A model generated the notes under the pieces. The model ran no database searches and was not told where the DNA came from. It saw only the letters and a program-made list of their open reading frames with translations. The translations under genes and the position numbers were made by a program. From the NCBI GenBank assembly GCA_002437115.1, contig DJOD01000037.1, positions 38,358 to 81,118 on the forward strand: DNA of 42,761 bases, given 5' to 3'. Below, piece by piece: positions 34,751-42,675 of the stretch. Source of the DNA: Prevotella sp. UBA6447 (lineage in GTDB: Bacteria > Bacteroidota > Bacteroidia > Bacteroidales > Bacteroidaceae). Each line of letters opens with the position of its first letter. Within the stretch, counting starts at the first letter, position 1.

Positions 34751-35368
34751 TTACTTGCAGTTGAAGTCGAGCACCTTCCGCTCTTCGATGAAGCCCTCCA
34801 TGTGGTCGTCTATGTGCACAGGGCCGACACCTGTCGGCGTTCCCGTGTAAAGGATATCACCCGTCTTCAGGGTGTAGAACTGGCTGATGTAGGCAATGAT
34901 TTCGTCTACCTTATAGAACATGTCGCCCGTGTAACCCTGTTGCACCTCCTTGCCGTTGATGTCGAGGTGGAAACGCAGTCGCTGGATGTCGGGCAACTTT
35001 TCTTTCGACACCCACTCGCCGACGCACGCCGCACCGTCGAACCCCTTGGCAATGTCCCACGGCTTGCCTTGCGAGGCCAGCTTTCGCTGCATCTCCCGAG
35101 CCGTGAAATCGATGCCTACCGTGTAGGCATCATAGTAACGATGGGCGAAGCGCTCCGGGATGTTCTTGCCCAGGCGGCAGATGCGCACCACCACCTCGGC
35201 TTCATACTCGATGCTCCCCATGTGATCGGGGATGAAGAAGGGCTTATGGTCCTTGAGCAAAGCCGTGTCGGCTTTCAGGAAAATGACTGGCTCCTCCGGT
35301 TTAGATAACGTTCCGTGAAGCGCTTTATTGTGCAAGGCATAATTCATGCCAATGGCAAAAATCTTCAT
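34751..35368 (-). CDS. fumarylacetoacetate hydrolase family protein
   Basis: A 205-residue cytoplasmic FAH-fold enzyme. Family motifs: AIGMNYALHNKAL, EEPVIFLKADTALL, GSIEYEAEVVVRI with the metal-binding Glu pair, YTVGIDFTAREMQ with the Asp, GKPWDIAKGFDGAA and GDILYTGTPTGVG. All metal ligands look intact. Members cleave C-C bonds of acylpyruvates or decarboxylate oxaloacetate (FahD1 type); the substrate here is not known. It lies between a secreted protease and porU in one probable transcript. P. gingivalis has, as I recall, a homologous gene in the same position, although no known link to secretion exists. Confidence 0.88.
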   Translation of the reverse strand: MKIFAIGMNYALHNKALHGTLSKPEEPVIFLKADTALLKDHKPFFIPDHMGSIEYEAEVVVRICRLGKNIPERFAHRYYDAYTVGIDFTAREMQRKLASQGKPWDIAKGFDGAACVGEWVSKEKLPDIQRLRFHLDINGKEVQQGYTGDMFYKVDEIIAYISQFYTLKTGDILYTGTPTGVGPVHIDDHMEGFIEERKVLDFNCK

Positions 35369-35398
35369 GATTGGTATTTGTAAAGAAGGGATGTTGTT

Positions 35399-37522
35399 TT
35401 ATCGGACAACAAACTTGCGTCCGTCTCGAATGTATATTCCTGACGACAGTCGGGAACAATCCGTTCCCACAAAACGCCCGTCTATGGTGTGGATGCGTCC
35501 TGCCTCCTGGTTAACAGGAATGGTCGTCACTCCCGCAGCCTGTCGCCTGACAATCTCCTCCAAGCCAGCCGCGACATCAATCTCACCGTAACCATAGAGG
35601 TTGTTGGGATAAGTGAGCGTGGGATCATAGTGGCGGCAAGTCTTGGAAAAGATTTCAAGACAGTCGGTTGGCGACAGCGTTGGGTCTGCTTGCAGCCACA
35701 AGGCTATGGCTCCTGCCACAACAGGCGACGACATCGACGTGCCACCATTGCTGTTCCAGGCATACGTCCTGCCCCCATGTTGGAAGTGTCGCACATCATT
35801 CTTGACATCACTTGCCTCGGGATTGTGCTCCAAGTAGAAACTGCTATACGACGAGACAATGTTTTGCCCAGGAGCCATTACGTCAGGCTTGACACGGCCG
35901 TCGAAGGTGGGTCCCACGCTTGAGAAAGGTGTCTTGACACCATGTTGCCCGTTGTCGTAGACAAACTGCTGTCCCAAGTAGTTGGTTATCTGTGTGCGGT
36001 AACCTGTGGCCCCTACGCAGATGACCGACGGCGCACTCGACGGCGAGTTGACGCTATGGGTGTTGTCGCCGTCAGAAAGGCTTGGGGCAAGGTTGCTATG
36101 GTAAAGCCATCCCGTAACGGGGAACAGTTCCACGTCGGTGTCTTTTCCCATAAGCTGCAACGAGACAGGATAACACTTGGAGAAGATGTTCGCCAAGGTG
36201 ATGATGTCCCAGTCGCAAACCACCTCACCAGCATCATAGCATGACGGATAAGCCGTAGCCGCAATGACATACTTGTAATTGCCCACCTCCACGGTGTCGA
36301 CAAGCGTCGAGTCGTCCGACGCAAGCACACGGCTCATCGGGATGTCTATCGTTTGCGGCTCATCCGCTTTCACATAGGCCGAGAGCCGCAGCGTGAAATT
36401 GCGAACGGTGCCGCTGGCCTTCGTGGTGAACCCCACATTCTGCAAGTTGCTGCCACAGAAAAGCCCAGCCGACGATTGGTTGATGCCCTTGTGAAGGTAA
36501 TTGATAGCTTGCCCATTGTTTCCCGCCGACGAAACGATGATATGTCCGGGTCCCGTGAGCGAGTCGAGCATCTCGTAATACAGTTGGTCGTATCCCTGGA
36601 AGTCTTGTCTTGAACCTTCGCTGAAATTGATGACGCAAGGACTTCCCACGCTGTCAGCATAGTCGAAGATATACTTGAAGCCAAGGGCGTCGAGCGCAAA
36701 GGTGTACTTGTAATAGTCATTGGGGTCAATCAGGGAGAGGTCGTCGGTCGTGGCGTTGCACACCAGGCACAGGTCGCTCTCCCAGGCAATGCCGCGATAA
36801 GGCGACAGTGTGTCGGCTCCTTCAGCGCCGCTGCCTGCGGCTATGCCCGCCGTATGTGTCCCGTGGGTCTGGCGCAAGCCGTCCCGTGGGCAGCCGACGG
36901 CCAGGAGACTATCGCGCCCCATGTAGTCGCGTCCAGCCGGCAGGGAAGAATGAAGCGTGTCAAGGGAAAGCTGGTCCCAGAGTGCCTTGATGCGGTAGCG
37001 CGACAAGTCGGGCGAGTAAAAAGTGGGATGGGTAAGGTCGAAGCCTATGTCTTGCACCCCCACAACCACCCCACGCCCTGTGTAGGCTTGTGGCAGTCGT
37101 TGCAATTGTTGCGCGGGCGTGGCATCGACGATGGTTGCCGTGGTGTCCATGAGCGTAGAGGCACGTTGGCCAGCCTCCACTCGCACCACACGGTCGTCGC
37201 ATGACAGATACCCCAGTGCATCCAGGGGGATGCTGGCCACAAACAAGGTTCCCTTTTGGTCGAACACGCGCGCGCCATGCTCCCTGAGCACTTTCGCGTC
37301 GGTCGTGTTCAGCTTGACGAATGTCATGATGGAGGGCTCAGACTTCGCCCCACTTTCGACCTCCCGTCTGCTGTGAGCACCGCCTTGGGCACTCCGTTGC
37401 GACAGCCATGCCTGCCTGACAAACGGCGACATCTTGGCAAACACCGGACGCTGCGCGTTCGCTTCTGCCACAACGAGCGTCAACAGTAACAATGACAACC
37501 ACCTGCCCATTGCCAATAACAT
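35399..37522 (-). CDS. secreted S8 subtilisin-family protease with sorting tail
   Basis: A 707-residue serine protease. The signal peptide begins MLLAMGRWLSLLLLTLV (starts at 37522 or 37510 are both plausible; a longer frame from 37579 runs back through the tsf terminator). A propeptide occupies about 25-150. The catalytic triad is complete: Asp158 in GVQDIGFDLTHP, His220 in QTHGTHTAGIAAG and Ser596 in GGTSMSSPVVAGA, with oxyanion Asn in SSAGNNGQA. A long insert of about 200 residues lies between His and Ser. The C-terminal end GRFVG..SGIYIRDGRKFVVR is a Prevotella-type sorting tail, so it is a likely substrate of the PorU/PorV system encoded directly downstream. Confidence 0.92.
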   Translation of the reverse strand: MLLAMGRWLSLLLLTLVVAEANAQRPVFAKMSPFVRQAWLSQRSAQGGAHSRREVESGAKSEPSIMTFVKLNTTDAKVLREHGARVFDQKGTLFVASIPLDALGYLSCDDRVVRVEAGQRASTLMDTTATIVDATPAQQLQRLPQAYTGRGVVVGVQDIGFDLTHPTFYSPDLSRYRIKALWDQLSLDTLHSSLPAGRDYMGRDSLLAVGCPRDGLRQTHGTHTAGIAAGSGAEGADTLSPYRGIAWESDLCLVCNATTDDLSLIDPNDYYKYTFALDALGFKYIFDYADSVGSPCVINFSEGSRQDFQGYDQLYYEMLDSLTGPGHIIVSSAGNNGQAINYLHKGINQSSAGLFCGSNLQNVGFTTKASGTVRNFTLRLSAYVKADEPQTIDIPMSRVLASDDSTLVDTVEVGNYKYVIAATAYPSCYDAGEVVCDWDIITLANIFSKCYPVSLQLMGKDTDVELFPVTGWLYHSNLAPSLSDGDNTHSVNSPSSAPSVICVGATGYRTQITNYLGQQFVYDNGQHGVKTPFSSVGPTFDGRVKPDVMAPGQNIVSSYSSFYLEHNPEASDVKNDVRHFQHGGRTYAWNSNGGTSMSSPVVAGAIALWLQADPTLSPTDCLEIFSKTCRHYDPTLTYPNNLYGYGEIDVAAGLEEIVRRQAAGVTTIPVNQEAGRIHTIDGRFVGTDCSRLSSGIYIRDGRKFVVR

Positions 37523-37548
37523 AATTAATGATGTGCGTAAAAACAAAT

Positions 37549-37589
37549 ATGGGGAACCGCGGAAGACCGCGTCTTCCATGGCTCCCCAT
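37549..37589 (-). terminator. terminator after tsf
   Basis: Outer arms ATGGGGA/TCCCCAT (37549-37555, 37583-37589) enclose a second perfect stem GGAAGAC-cgc-GTCTTCC (37561-37577). On the minus strand it follows the tsf stop at 37612 and is followed by ATATTTGTTTTT. Confidence 0.8.
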
Positions 37590-37611
37590 TATTATTGACG
37601 TAAACTATCGT

Positions 37612-38619
37612 TTAGTCGGCTGCGAGCGTGTAACGCTTGTAAGCCACAACCTTCAAGCCCTTGGCCTGTGCGTCAAGCCACTGCGCAACATTCTTCTTGT
37701 CGCCTTCCTCAAACTGGAACTCCTGGTCGACCAAGCAGTTCTCCTTGTAGAACTTAGCCATACGACCCTTGGCGATGTTCTGGATCATGTTCTCATTGAG
37801 CTTGCCGGCAGCCTCTGCGCCAACAGTCTTGATGATCTCACGAGCCTTATCGGCATCCTCCTGAGTGAGCCAGCCCTTGGTAACGTTAGAAGCGATGTGA
37901 TCGTCAGAGTCGACGAGGTTGGCGTTGATGCCAGCCTTCTTCAAGGCCACGTTCACCTGGCGCTGAACCTGCTCCTCCTTCGTCTTCTCGATAGCCACCT
38001 TGAGCTCCTCGTCCTTCACGTTCTGGGGCACGCTGGCCTCGTCGAGCGCTACGGGCTTCATGGCAGCGACCTGCATGGCCACCTTGTGACCGGCATCCTC
38101 ATTGGCAGCGGAGAGCTGCACCATGGTGCAGAGCGTGTGGCGACCCATATGGTCATAGGTGTAGATGTTGTCGCCCTCGAGCACGTTGTAGCCATCGAGC
38201 TCCATCTTCTCGCCCACGACACCCGAGCGGCGCGTGACAGCGTCGGCCACCTTCACGTCCTCACCGTCATAGTTGACGGTCAACTCCTTCACCTCATCCA
38301 AGGTGTGGGCCTTGGCGGCGATGGCAGCATCGAGGATGTCCTGCGTGAGCTTGATGTAGTCGGCACCGTTGGCAACGAAGTCGGTCTCGCACTTCAAGCC
38401 GATCATGGCGGCGAAGCCATTCTCGCTCTTCACGAGCACGCAACCATTGGATGTGGCGCGGTCAGAGCGCTTGGCGGCAATGGCCAAGCCACGCTCACGC
38501 ACAAGCTCCACAGCCTTCTTTATATCACCATCAGCCTCGGTAAGAGCCTTCTTGCAGTCCTTCATGCCTGCACCGGTCATTGTGCGAAGCTTCTTGATGT
38601 CTTCAATTGTAACAGCCAT
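37612..38619 (-). CDS. tsf: translation elongation factor Ts
   Basis: EF-Ts regenerates EF-Tu-GTP. The N-terminal domain is canonical (IKKLRTMTGAGMKDCKKALTEADGD), with RERGLAIAAKRSDRATSNG and the core FAAMIGLKCETDFVANG. The protein has 335 residues, longer than Escherichia coli EF-Ts (283) but as commonly seen in Bacteroidetes. It is 43 nt after rpsB with no promoter between and is closed by a strong terminator. Confidence 0.97.
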   Translation of the reverse strand: MAVTIEDIKKLRTMTGAGMKDCKKALTEADGDIKKAVELVRERGLAIAAKRSDRATSNGCVLVKSENGFAAMIGLKCETDFVANGADYIKLTQDILDAAIAAKAHTLDEVKELTVNYDGEDVKVADAVTRRSGVVGEKMELDGYNVLEGDNIYTYDHMGRHTLCTMVQLSAANEDAGHKVAMQVAAMKPVALDEASVPQNVKDEELKVAIEKTKEEQVQRQVNVALKKAGINANLVDSDDHIASNVTKGWLTQEDADKAREIIKTVGAEAAGKLNENMIQNIAKGRMAKFYKENCLVDQEFQFEEGDKKNVAQWLDAQAKGLKVVAYKRYTLAAD

Positions 38620-38662
38620 AATGATATTTTACTTTATTAAGTTTGATGTATAAACGCTTTGA

Positions 38663-39499
38663 TTACTCGGCAGCGGGAGCAGCCTCCTCAGCGGTGGGAG
38701 CAGCCTCGGCGGCAGGTGTGTCCTCACGGCGAGCACGACGGGGGGCGCGGCGGCGACCCTCAGCGGCTTCCTCGGACTGCTCAGAAGCTGCCTTCTCGTC
38801 GGCCTTCTCTGCCTTGCGCTCCTCCAAGCCCTCTGCGATAGCGCCGCAAACAGCATCGAGGATGACCTCAATAGAGTCTTTGGCATCATCGTTGGCAGGA
38901 ATCATGTAGTCCACATTGCTGGGGTCAGAGTTGGTGTCGACGATAGCGAACACAGGGATGCCCAGGCGGTTGGCCTCCTTCACTGCGATATGCTCCTTCA
39001 TGACATCCACCACGAAGAGGGCTGAGGGCAGACGGGTGAGGTCGGCGATGGAACCAAGGTTCTTCTCGAGCTTGGCGCGCTGGCGCGTGATCTGCAGCAG
39101 CTCGCGCTTTGAGAGGTTCGAGAACGTGCCATCATTCATGAGCTTGTCAATGTTCGTCATTTTCTTGACAGCCTTACGGATGGTGGGGAAGTTGGTGAGC
39201 ATGCCGCCCGGCCAACGCTCGATGACATAAGGCATATTGACAGAGGCGGCCTTCTCAGCCACAATGTCCTTGGCCTGTTTTTTAGTAGCGACGAACAGGA
39301 TCTTCTTGCCACTCTTGGCAATGCCCTTGAGAGCCTCAGCAGCCTCGTCAATCTTGGCGACGGTCTTGTTGAGGTCGATGATATGAATGCCGTTGCGCTC
39401 CATGAAGATGTAAGGAGCCATGGCGGGATTCCACTTGCGCTTCAGATGACCGAAATGGCAACCTGCCTGAAGCAACTGGTCAAAATTTGTTCTTGACAT
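38663..39499 (-). CDS. rpsB: 30S ribosomal protein S2
   Basis: S2 is a small-subunit protein. The 278-residue sequence is canonical (LQAGCHFGHLKRKWNPAMAP, RWPGGMLTNF, GIPVFAIVDTNSDPSNVDY). The last about 50 residues are a low-complexity Ala/Glu extension with an Arg-rich cluster (GRRRAPRRARRE), beyond the E. coli length of 241 and typical of this phylum. It is preceded by a structured 194-nt spacer after rpsI. Confidence 0.97.
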   Translation of the reverse strand: MSRTNFDQLLQAGCHFGHLKRKWNPAMAPYIFMERNGIHIIDLNKTVAKIDEAAEALKGIAKSGKKILFVATKKQAKDIVAEKAASVNMPYVIERWPGGMLTNFPTIRKAVKKMTNIDKLMNDGTFSNLSKRELLQITRQRAKLEKNLGSIADLTRLPSALFVVDVMKEHIAVKEANRLGIPVFAIVDTNSDPSNVDYMIPANDDAKDSIEVILDAVCGAIAEGLEERKAEKADEKAASEQSEEAAEGRRRAPRRARREDTPAAEAAPTAEEAAPAAE

Positions 39500-39693
39500 T
39501 TTCGTTTTGATTTTAATTGTTTACTTTCCTTTTTAATTCTTGTTAGCCGAGGACGTGGTCCCCAAGCGTAACCGACCTTTCGGCCGTTGCTTAGAACCAG
39601 CAGACGGGTAGCCTCACCTAAGCGGCGAAGAGTCCTGCCTGTTTGGATGCTAAACGTATCCCGCAACTCCCTTTGGAGGAGCCATCGGAGATA
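39500..39693 (-). ncRNA. structured leader between rpsI and rpsB
   Basis: On the minus strand GGTTCTAAGC pairs with GCTTGGGGACC (39589-39598 with 39557-39567, one bulge) and is capped by GGCC-GAAA-GGTC (39574-39585), a GNRA hairpin. Nearer rpsI, CTCC-AAAG-GGAG forms another small hairpin. The spacer is much longer than the 11 nt between rplM and rpsI, and no coding frame there looks real. It is best explained as a regulatory leader for rpsB-tsf, probably bound by S2. In E. coli S2 represses its own leader; this fold's identity is not known to me. Confidence 0.5.
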
Positions 39694-40080
39694 TTAACGC
39701 TTACTGAACTGGAAGTGACGGCGAGCCTTGGGCTGTCCGGGCTTCTTACGCTCGACGGCACGGCTGTCGCGTGTCAGGAATCCGTGATCCTTGAGGTTCT
39801 TCTTGTCTTCAGCGTTGATCTTCACCAGCGCGCGTGCGATGGCGAGGCGGAGGGCCTGGCTCTGGCCGGTGAAACCACCGCCGTCGAGGTTGGCCTTGAT
39901 GTCATACTTCTCAGCGACCTCGAGCAGCTGCAGGGGCTGCTTCACTACATAACGCAGGATGGCTGAGGGGAAGTATACAGTGATGTCCTTCTTATTGATT
40001 GTAATCTTACCGGTGCCCTCTGTGACATAAACACGAGCCACAGCGCTCTTGCGGCGACCGATTGCATTAATGACTTCCAT
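39694..40080 (-). CDS. rpsI: 30S ribosomal protein S9
   Basis: S9 reaches the P site with its C-terminal tail. The 128-residue protein is full length: NAIGRRKSAVARVYVTEG at the N-terminus, GGGFTGQSQALRLAIARAL in the middle and the conserved basic tail KKPGQPKARRHFQFSKR. It lies 11 nt after rplM, the usual pairing. Confidence 0.98.
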   Translation of the reverse strand: MEVINAIGRRKSAVARVYVTEGTGKITINKKDITVYFPSAILRYVVKQPLQLLEVAEKYDIKANLDGGGFTGQSQALRLAIARALVKINAEDKKNLKDHGFLTRDSRAVERKKPGQPKARRHFQFSKR

Positions 40081-40091
40081 CTTATCTCTTC

Positions 40092-40553
40092 TTATTTATA
40101 CTGGTTAATATCAATAGTCTTAGGCTTCTGTGCCTCCTGCTTGTGCTCAGCACCCTCATACACGTAGAGGTTGTCCATGAGCGAACGGCCAAGGGGACCC
40201 TTGGGCAGCATGCCCTTCACGGCGTGACGGATAATCTTGTCGATGCCGTTTTCGCGCTTGCGGAGCTCAGCAGGCGTGTTGAAGCGCTGGCCACCGGGAT
40301 AACCAGTATAGCGAGTGTAGACCTTGTCGGTCTCTTTCTTGCCAGTGAAACGCACTTGGGCTGCGTTGATGATGATCACGTTGTCACCACAGTCGACGTG
40401 CGGAGTGAAGGTGGGTTTGTACTTGCCACGGAGCAACTTGGCAACCTTCGAGCAGAGGCGGCCTACAACCTGGTCGGCAGCGTCCACGACTACCCACTCC
40501 TTTTGAGCTGTTTCCTTGTTGACGGAAATAGTCTTGTAACTTAAAGTGTCCAT
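40092..40553 (-). CDS. rplM: 50S ribosomal protein L13
   Basis: L13 is an early-assembly large-subunit protein. The 153-residue sequence has the family pattern (VVDAADQVVGRLCSKVAKLLRG, VIIINAAQVRFTGKK, YTGYPGG and AVKGMLPKGPLGRSLMDNLYVY). It heads the rplM-rpsI-rpsB-tsf block and follows an approximately 200-nt leader with a -7 element. Confidence 0.98.
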   Translation of the reverse strand: MDTLSYKTISVNKETAQKEWVVVDAADQVVGRLCSKVAKLLRGKYKPTFTPHVDCGDNVIIINAAQVRFTGKKETDKVYTRYTGYPGGQRFNTPAELRKRENGIDKIIRHAVKGMLPKGPLGRSLMDNLYVYEGAEHKQEAQKPKTIDINQYK

Positions 40554-40752
40554 TTTAAAAATTAAATTTACTACTAAAAAACGTTTTTACCTTTTGTTCT
40601 AAACAGAGACCTCACGGCGCCTCCAGTCTAAAAGAGACCATCCATGGCTTTCGCTCTGTTGCGCAGACGATTCACAAACCACCGTGTCTGGCCAAAGGCA
40701 CAGCTATTTACACTTCCGCACGTGGGACTCTAAGTGTGTCCCGAAATAAATC
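40554..40752 (-). promoter_or_regulatory. long leader upstream of rplM, likely ribosomal-protein autoregulation site
   Basis: About 200 nt lie between the predicted start of transcription and rplM, with no coding frame. On the minus strand ACACTT and AAGTGT pair (6 bp), and a GCC-TTT-GGC hairpin is flanked by GTG/CAC. The motif GGTCTCT..TTTAGA occurs twice (40627-40639 and 40598-40611, plus-strand coordinates). Published comparative work describes an L13 leader in Bacteroidia; placement fits, but I could not test the match. Confidence 0.5.
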
Positions 40753-40758
40753 GGTGTG

Positions 40759-40766
40759 CAAAATTA
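40759..40766 (-). promoter_or_regulatory. -7 element of the ribosomal-protein operon
   Basis: On the minus strand TAATTTTG is an exact -7 match about 205 nt before rplM. No clear -33 TTTG stands at the usual distance. Confidence 0.5.
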
Positions 40767-40918
40767 CACATTTTATTCCATATGCGGACCACATGCCACA
40801 GACTGCTTCTTTGAAATTATTCTATTTTAACAGTTTTAATACTATTTAACCTGCACAATTTCCTTACCGCCCCATTGTCACATCCCGTGTACCGCGAGGA
40901 GCGTTGCCCTGCCAACAA

Positions 40919-42643
40919 TCAATGGCGAAGCAGCTTGCGCAGGTGCTCCAGTGCCTTGGTCATTGCGTTGTCGCGCTTATCCTTGAAGTAGGTGTTGTAG
41001 GTTTCGGGGGCAGGGATGTCGGGCATGAAGCCATGGCCGACAAAGTCGGTGCCATCGGGCGCATAGTCGTGCTTGGCGCAAATCTTGGCATAGCACACAC
41101 TGGGTATGATTTCCACGCGCACGCTATTGCCGGTGCTGCCACCCGTGGGTTCGCCCACGAGGGTGCAGTGTCCGGTGGCACGCATGTAGCCCGTGAAGTC
41201 TTCGGCGGCAGAGAACGTACCGCGTCCGACGAGCAGGGCCACGGGGCGGGTGTAGCGCTCCAGCGAGTCGGAGGCATCGGCGCGGACAAGGTTGCCCTCC
41301 TCGCGGTAGGTGCGTTCCTTGTATCCCCACGAGGCGAAGGCGGGAATGTACTCACGGCTCTCCCAAGCCCCCGTCCGCACGCTGTCGGCGACAAAATGGT
41401 AGGCGATGTAGTCGCCGTTGCCCGAGTTGCCGCCGGGGTTGTCGCGCACGTCGATGATGAGCGCGCGCGTCAGGAGGATGCGCGGGTAGAGCTGGTCAAA
41501 CAGGTTGCGGAGACGACTGTCCATGAAGTTCTCGATGCGCAGATATCCGATACCGTCATCCAGTAGGCGGAACGACACGGGTTGGGGGTGCTCGGGCCGC
41601 AGGTCGAAGCCACTGCCGTCGAAGGCATAGCTGGCGCTCAGCTGTCGCTTGCCGTCACGCAACAGAAGGGTCATGGCGCGCTGTCCCTCACACCGGGTGA
41701 GGCTTAGGTCGTCGTACATCTCATGGATGAGCCATTGGGGCGTGGAGGCCGAGACGTAAGGGGCCAGTTCGCGCTGGGCATAGACATCGGGCGCCTCACC
41801 GTTGACGGCCAGCACCTCCTGTCCGCGGTGCACGCCCTGCTTGGCGAAGGCGGAACTGTAGACCTGGTCCACATACACCTTGCCATCCACCCACCGAGTG
41901 GTGAGGGGCATAGTCTGGGTGTGGCTACTTTGGTAGCCATAGACATAGGTGTGGCCGTCGCCCAGCGTGGCCGCCATGCGCTGCAGCAGTCTCGTAGCCT
42001 CTGCATCAGTGCTGACGGCCTTCATCTGCGGGATCATGGCCACATAGAGACTGTCCCAGTCGACCTTCACACGATCCATGAACACATAGTTTCTCTTCAC
42101 GGCATTCCACAGGTGGCTCAGCCCAAGCAGTCGCTTGGTAGGAGCATCGACAGCTGCCCAGTAGTCGGGTCGCGGTGTCGGTCCCTTGTAATAGTCGCGC
42201 GTAGCCCAGTCCTTGGGCACGGTGAATTCATCGCCTTCCTTGCGGGCCTTGAGAAAATAGAGAGTGTCGCCTTGCAACCTCATGCCATAGAACAGGCGGC
42301 TGTCGTTGAGCCCCATGTCGGCTCGCCCATCGTCCATGCTCACGCGGGTCTGCTTCTTATATTGCTCGAACACCTGCCAGTATCGGTCAAACTCCGTTTG
42401 CTTCACACCCGTCAGCCGCAGGCGATTGCCAACAGTCCAGCCGCGCCCCTGCCCCTGGCTCCAGGCAAAGCCTGTCAGGTCTTTCGACCACGAGCCCGTG
42501 TAGCGCACAGCGGTCTGCGTCACTCCCGGTTGAGCCAACAATTGTTTGTAAATAGCATCAATGGCCAGGGTATCGACCTCGGCGGCCCTTGCGCCTGTCA
42601 CAGCCACGAGGGCCAACGAGAGCAATATGGATTTTCTCATCAT
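40919..42643 (-). CDS. secreted S41 (tricorn/C-terminal processing) family serine protease
   Basis: A 574-residue exported protease. The signal peptide is MMRKSILLSLALVAVTGARAA (ATG at 42643 or 42640). The middle holds a PDZ-like region (YVDQVYSSAFAKQGVHRGQEVLAVNG). The S41 catalytic core follows: IGYLRIENF, LIIDVRDNPGGNSGNG, and GRGTFSAAEDFTGYM with the nucleophile Ser, and GEPTGGSTGNSVRVE near the C-terminus. No sorting tail is present, so it is probably periplasmic. Function is protein or peptide turnover; specificity unknown. It stands alone with an inverted repeat in its promoter. Confidence 0.88.
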   Translation of the reverse strand: MMRKSILLSLALVAVTGARAAEVDTLAIDAIYKQLLAQPGVTQTAVRYTGSWSKDLTGFAWSQGQGRGWTVGNRLRLTGVKQTEFDRYWQVFEQYKKQTRVSMDDGRADMGLNDSRLFYGMRLQGDTLYFLKARKEGDEFTVPKDWATRDYYKGPTPRPDYWAAVDAPTKRLLGLSHLWNAVKRNYVFMDRVKVDWDSLYVAMIPQMKAVSTDAEATRLLQRMAATLGDGHTYVYGYQSSHTQTMPLTTRWVDGKVYVDQVYSSAFAKQGVHRGQEVLAVNGEAPDVYAQRELAPYVSASTPQWLIHEMYDDLSLTRCEGQRAMTLLLRDGKRQLSASYAFDGSGFDLRPEHPQPVSFRLLDDGIGYLRIENFMDSRLRNLFDQLYPRILLTRALIIDVRDNPGGNSGNGDYIAYHFVADSVRTGAWESREYIPAFASWGYKERTYREEGNLVRADASDSLERYTRPVALLVGRGTFSAAEDFTGYMRATGHCTLVGEPTGGSTGNSVRVEIIPSVCYAKICAKHDYAPDGTDFVGHGFMPDIPAPETYNTYFKDKRDNAMTKALEHLRKLLRH

Positions 42644-42654
42644 GAAAAGTGTTA

Positions 42655-42675
42655 ACGTTATTATGATAATAACGT
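42655..42675. promoter_or_regulatory. 9-bp perfect inverted repeat at the S41 gene promoter
   Basis: ACGTTATTA-TGA-TAATAACGT is a perfect inverted repeat 12 nt before the start codon. It covers a weak -7 candidate (minus strand TATTATCA, 42664-42671) with TTTG 20 nt upstream (42692-42695). The position suggests an operator, or a hairpin at the 5' end of the mRNA. Confidence 0.5.

Noticed and set aside
39442..39666. A 74-residue basic frame upstream of and overlapping rpsB
   Set aside because: It runs through the folded spacer in a different frame from rpsB. Its basic composition comes from the stem-loop bases and A-rich leader.
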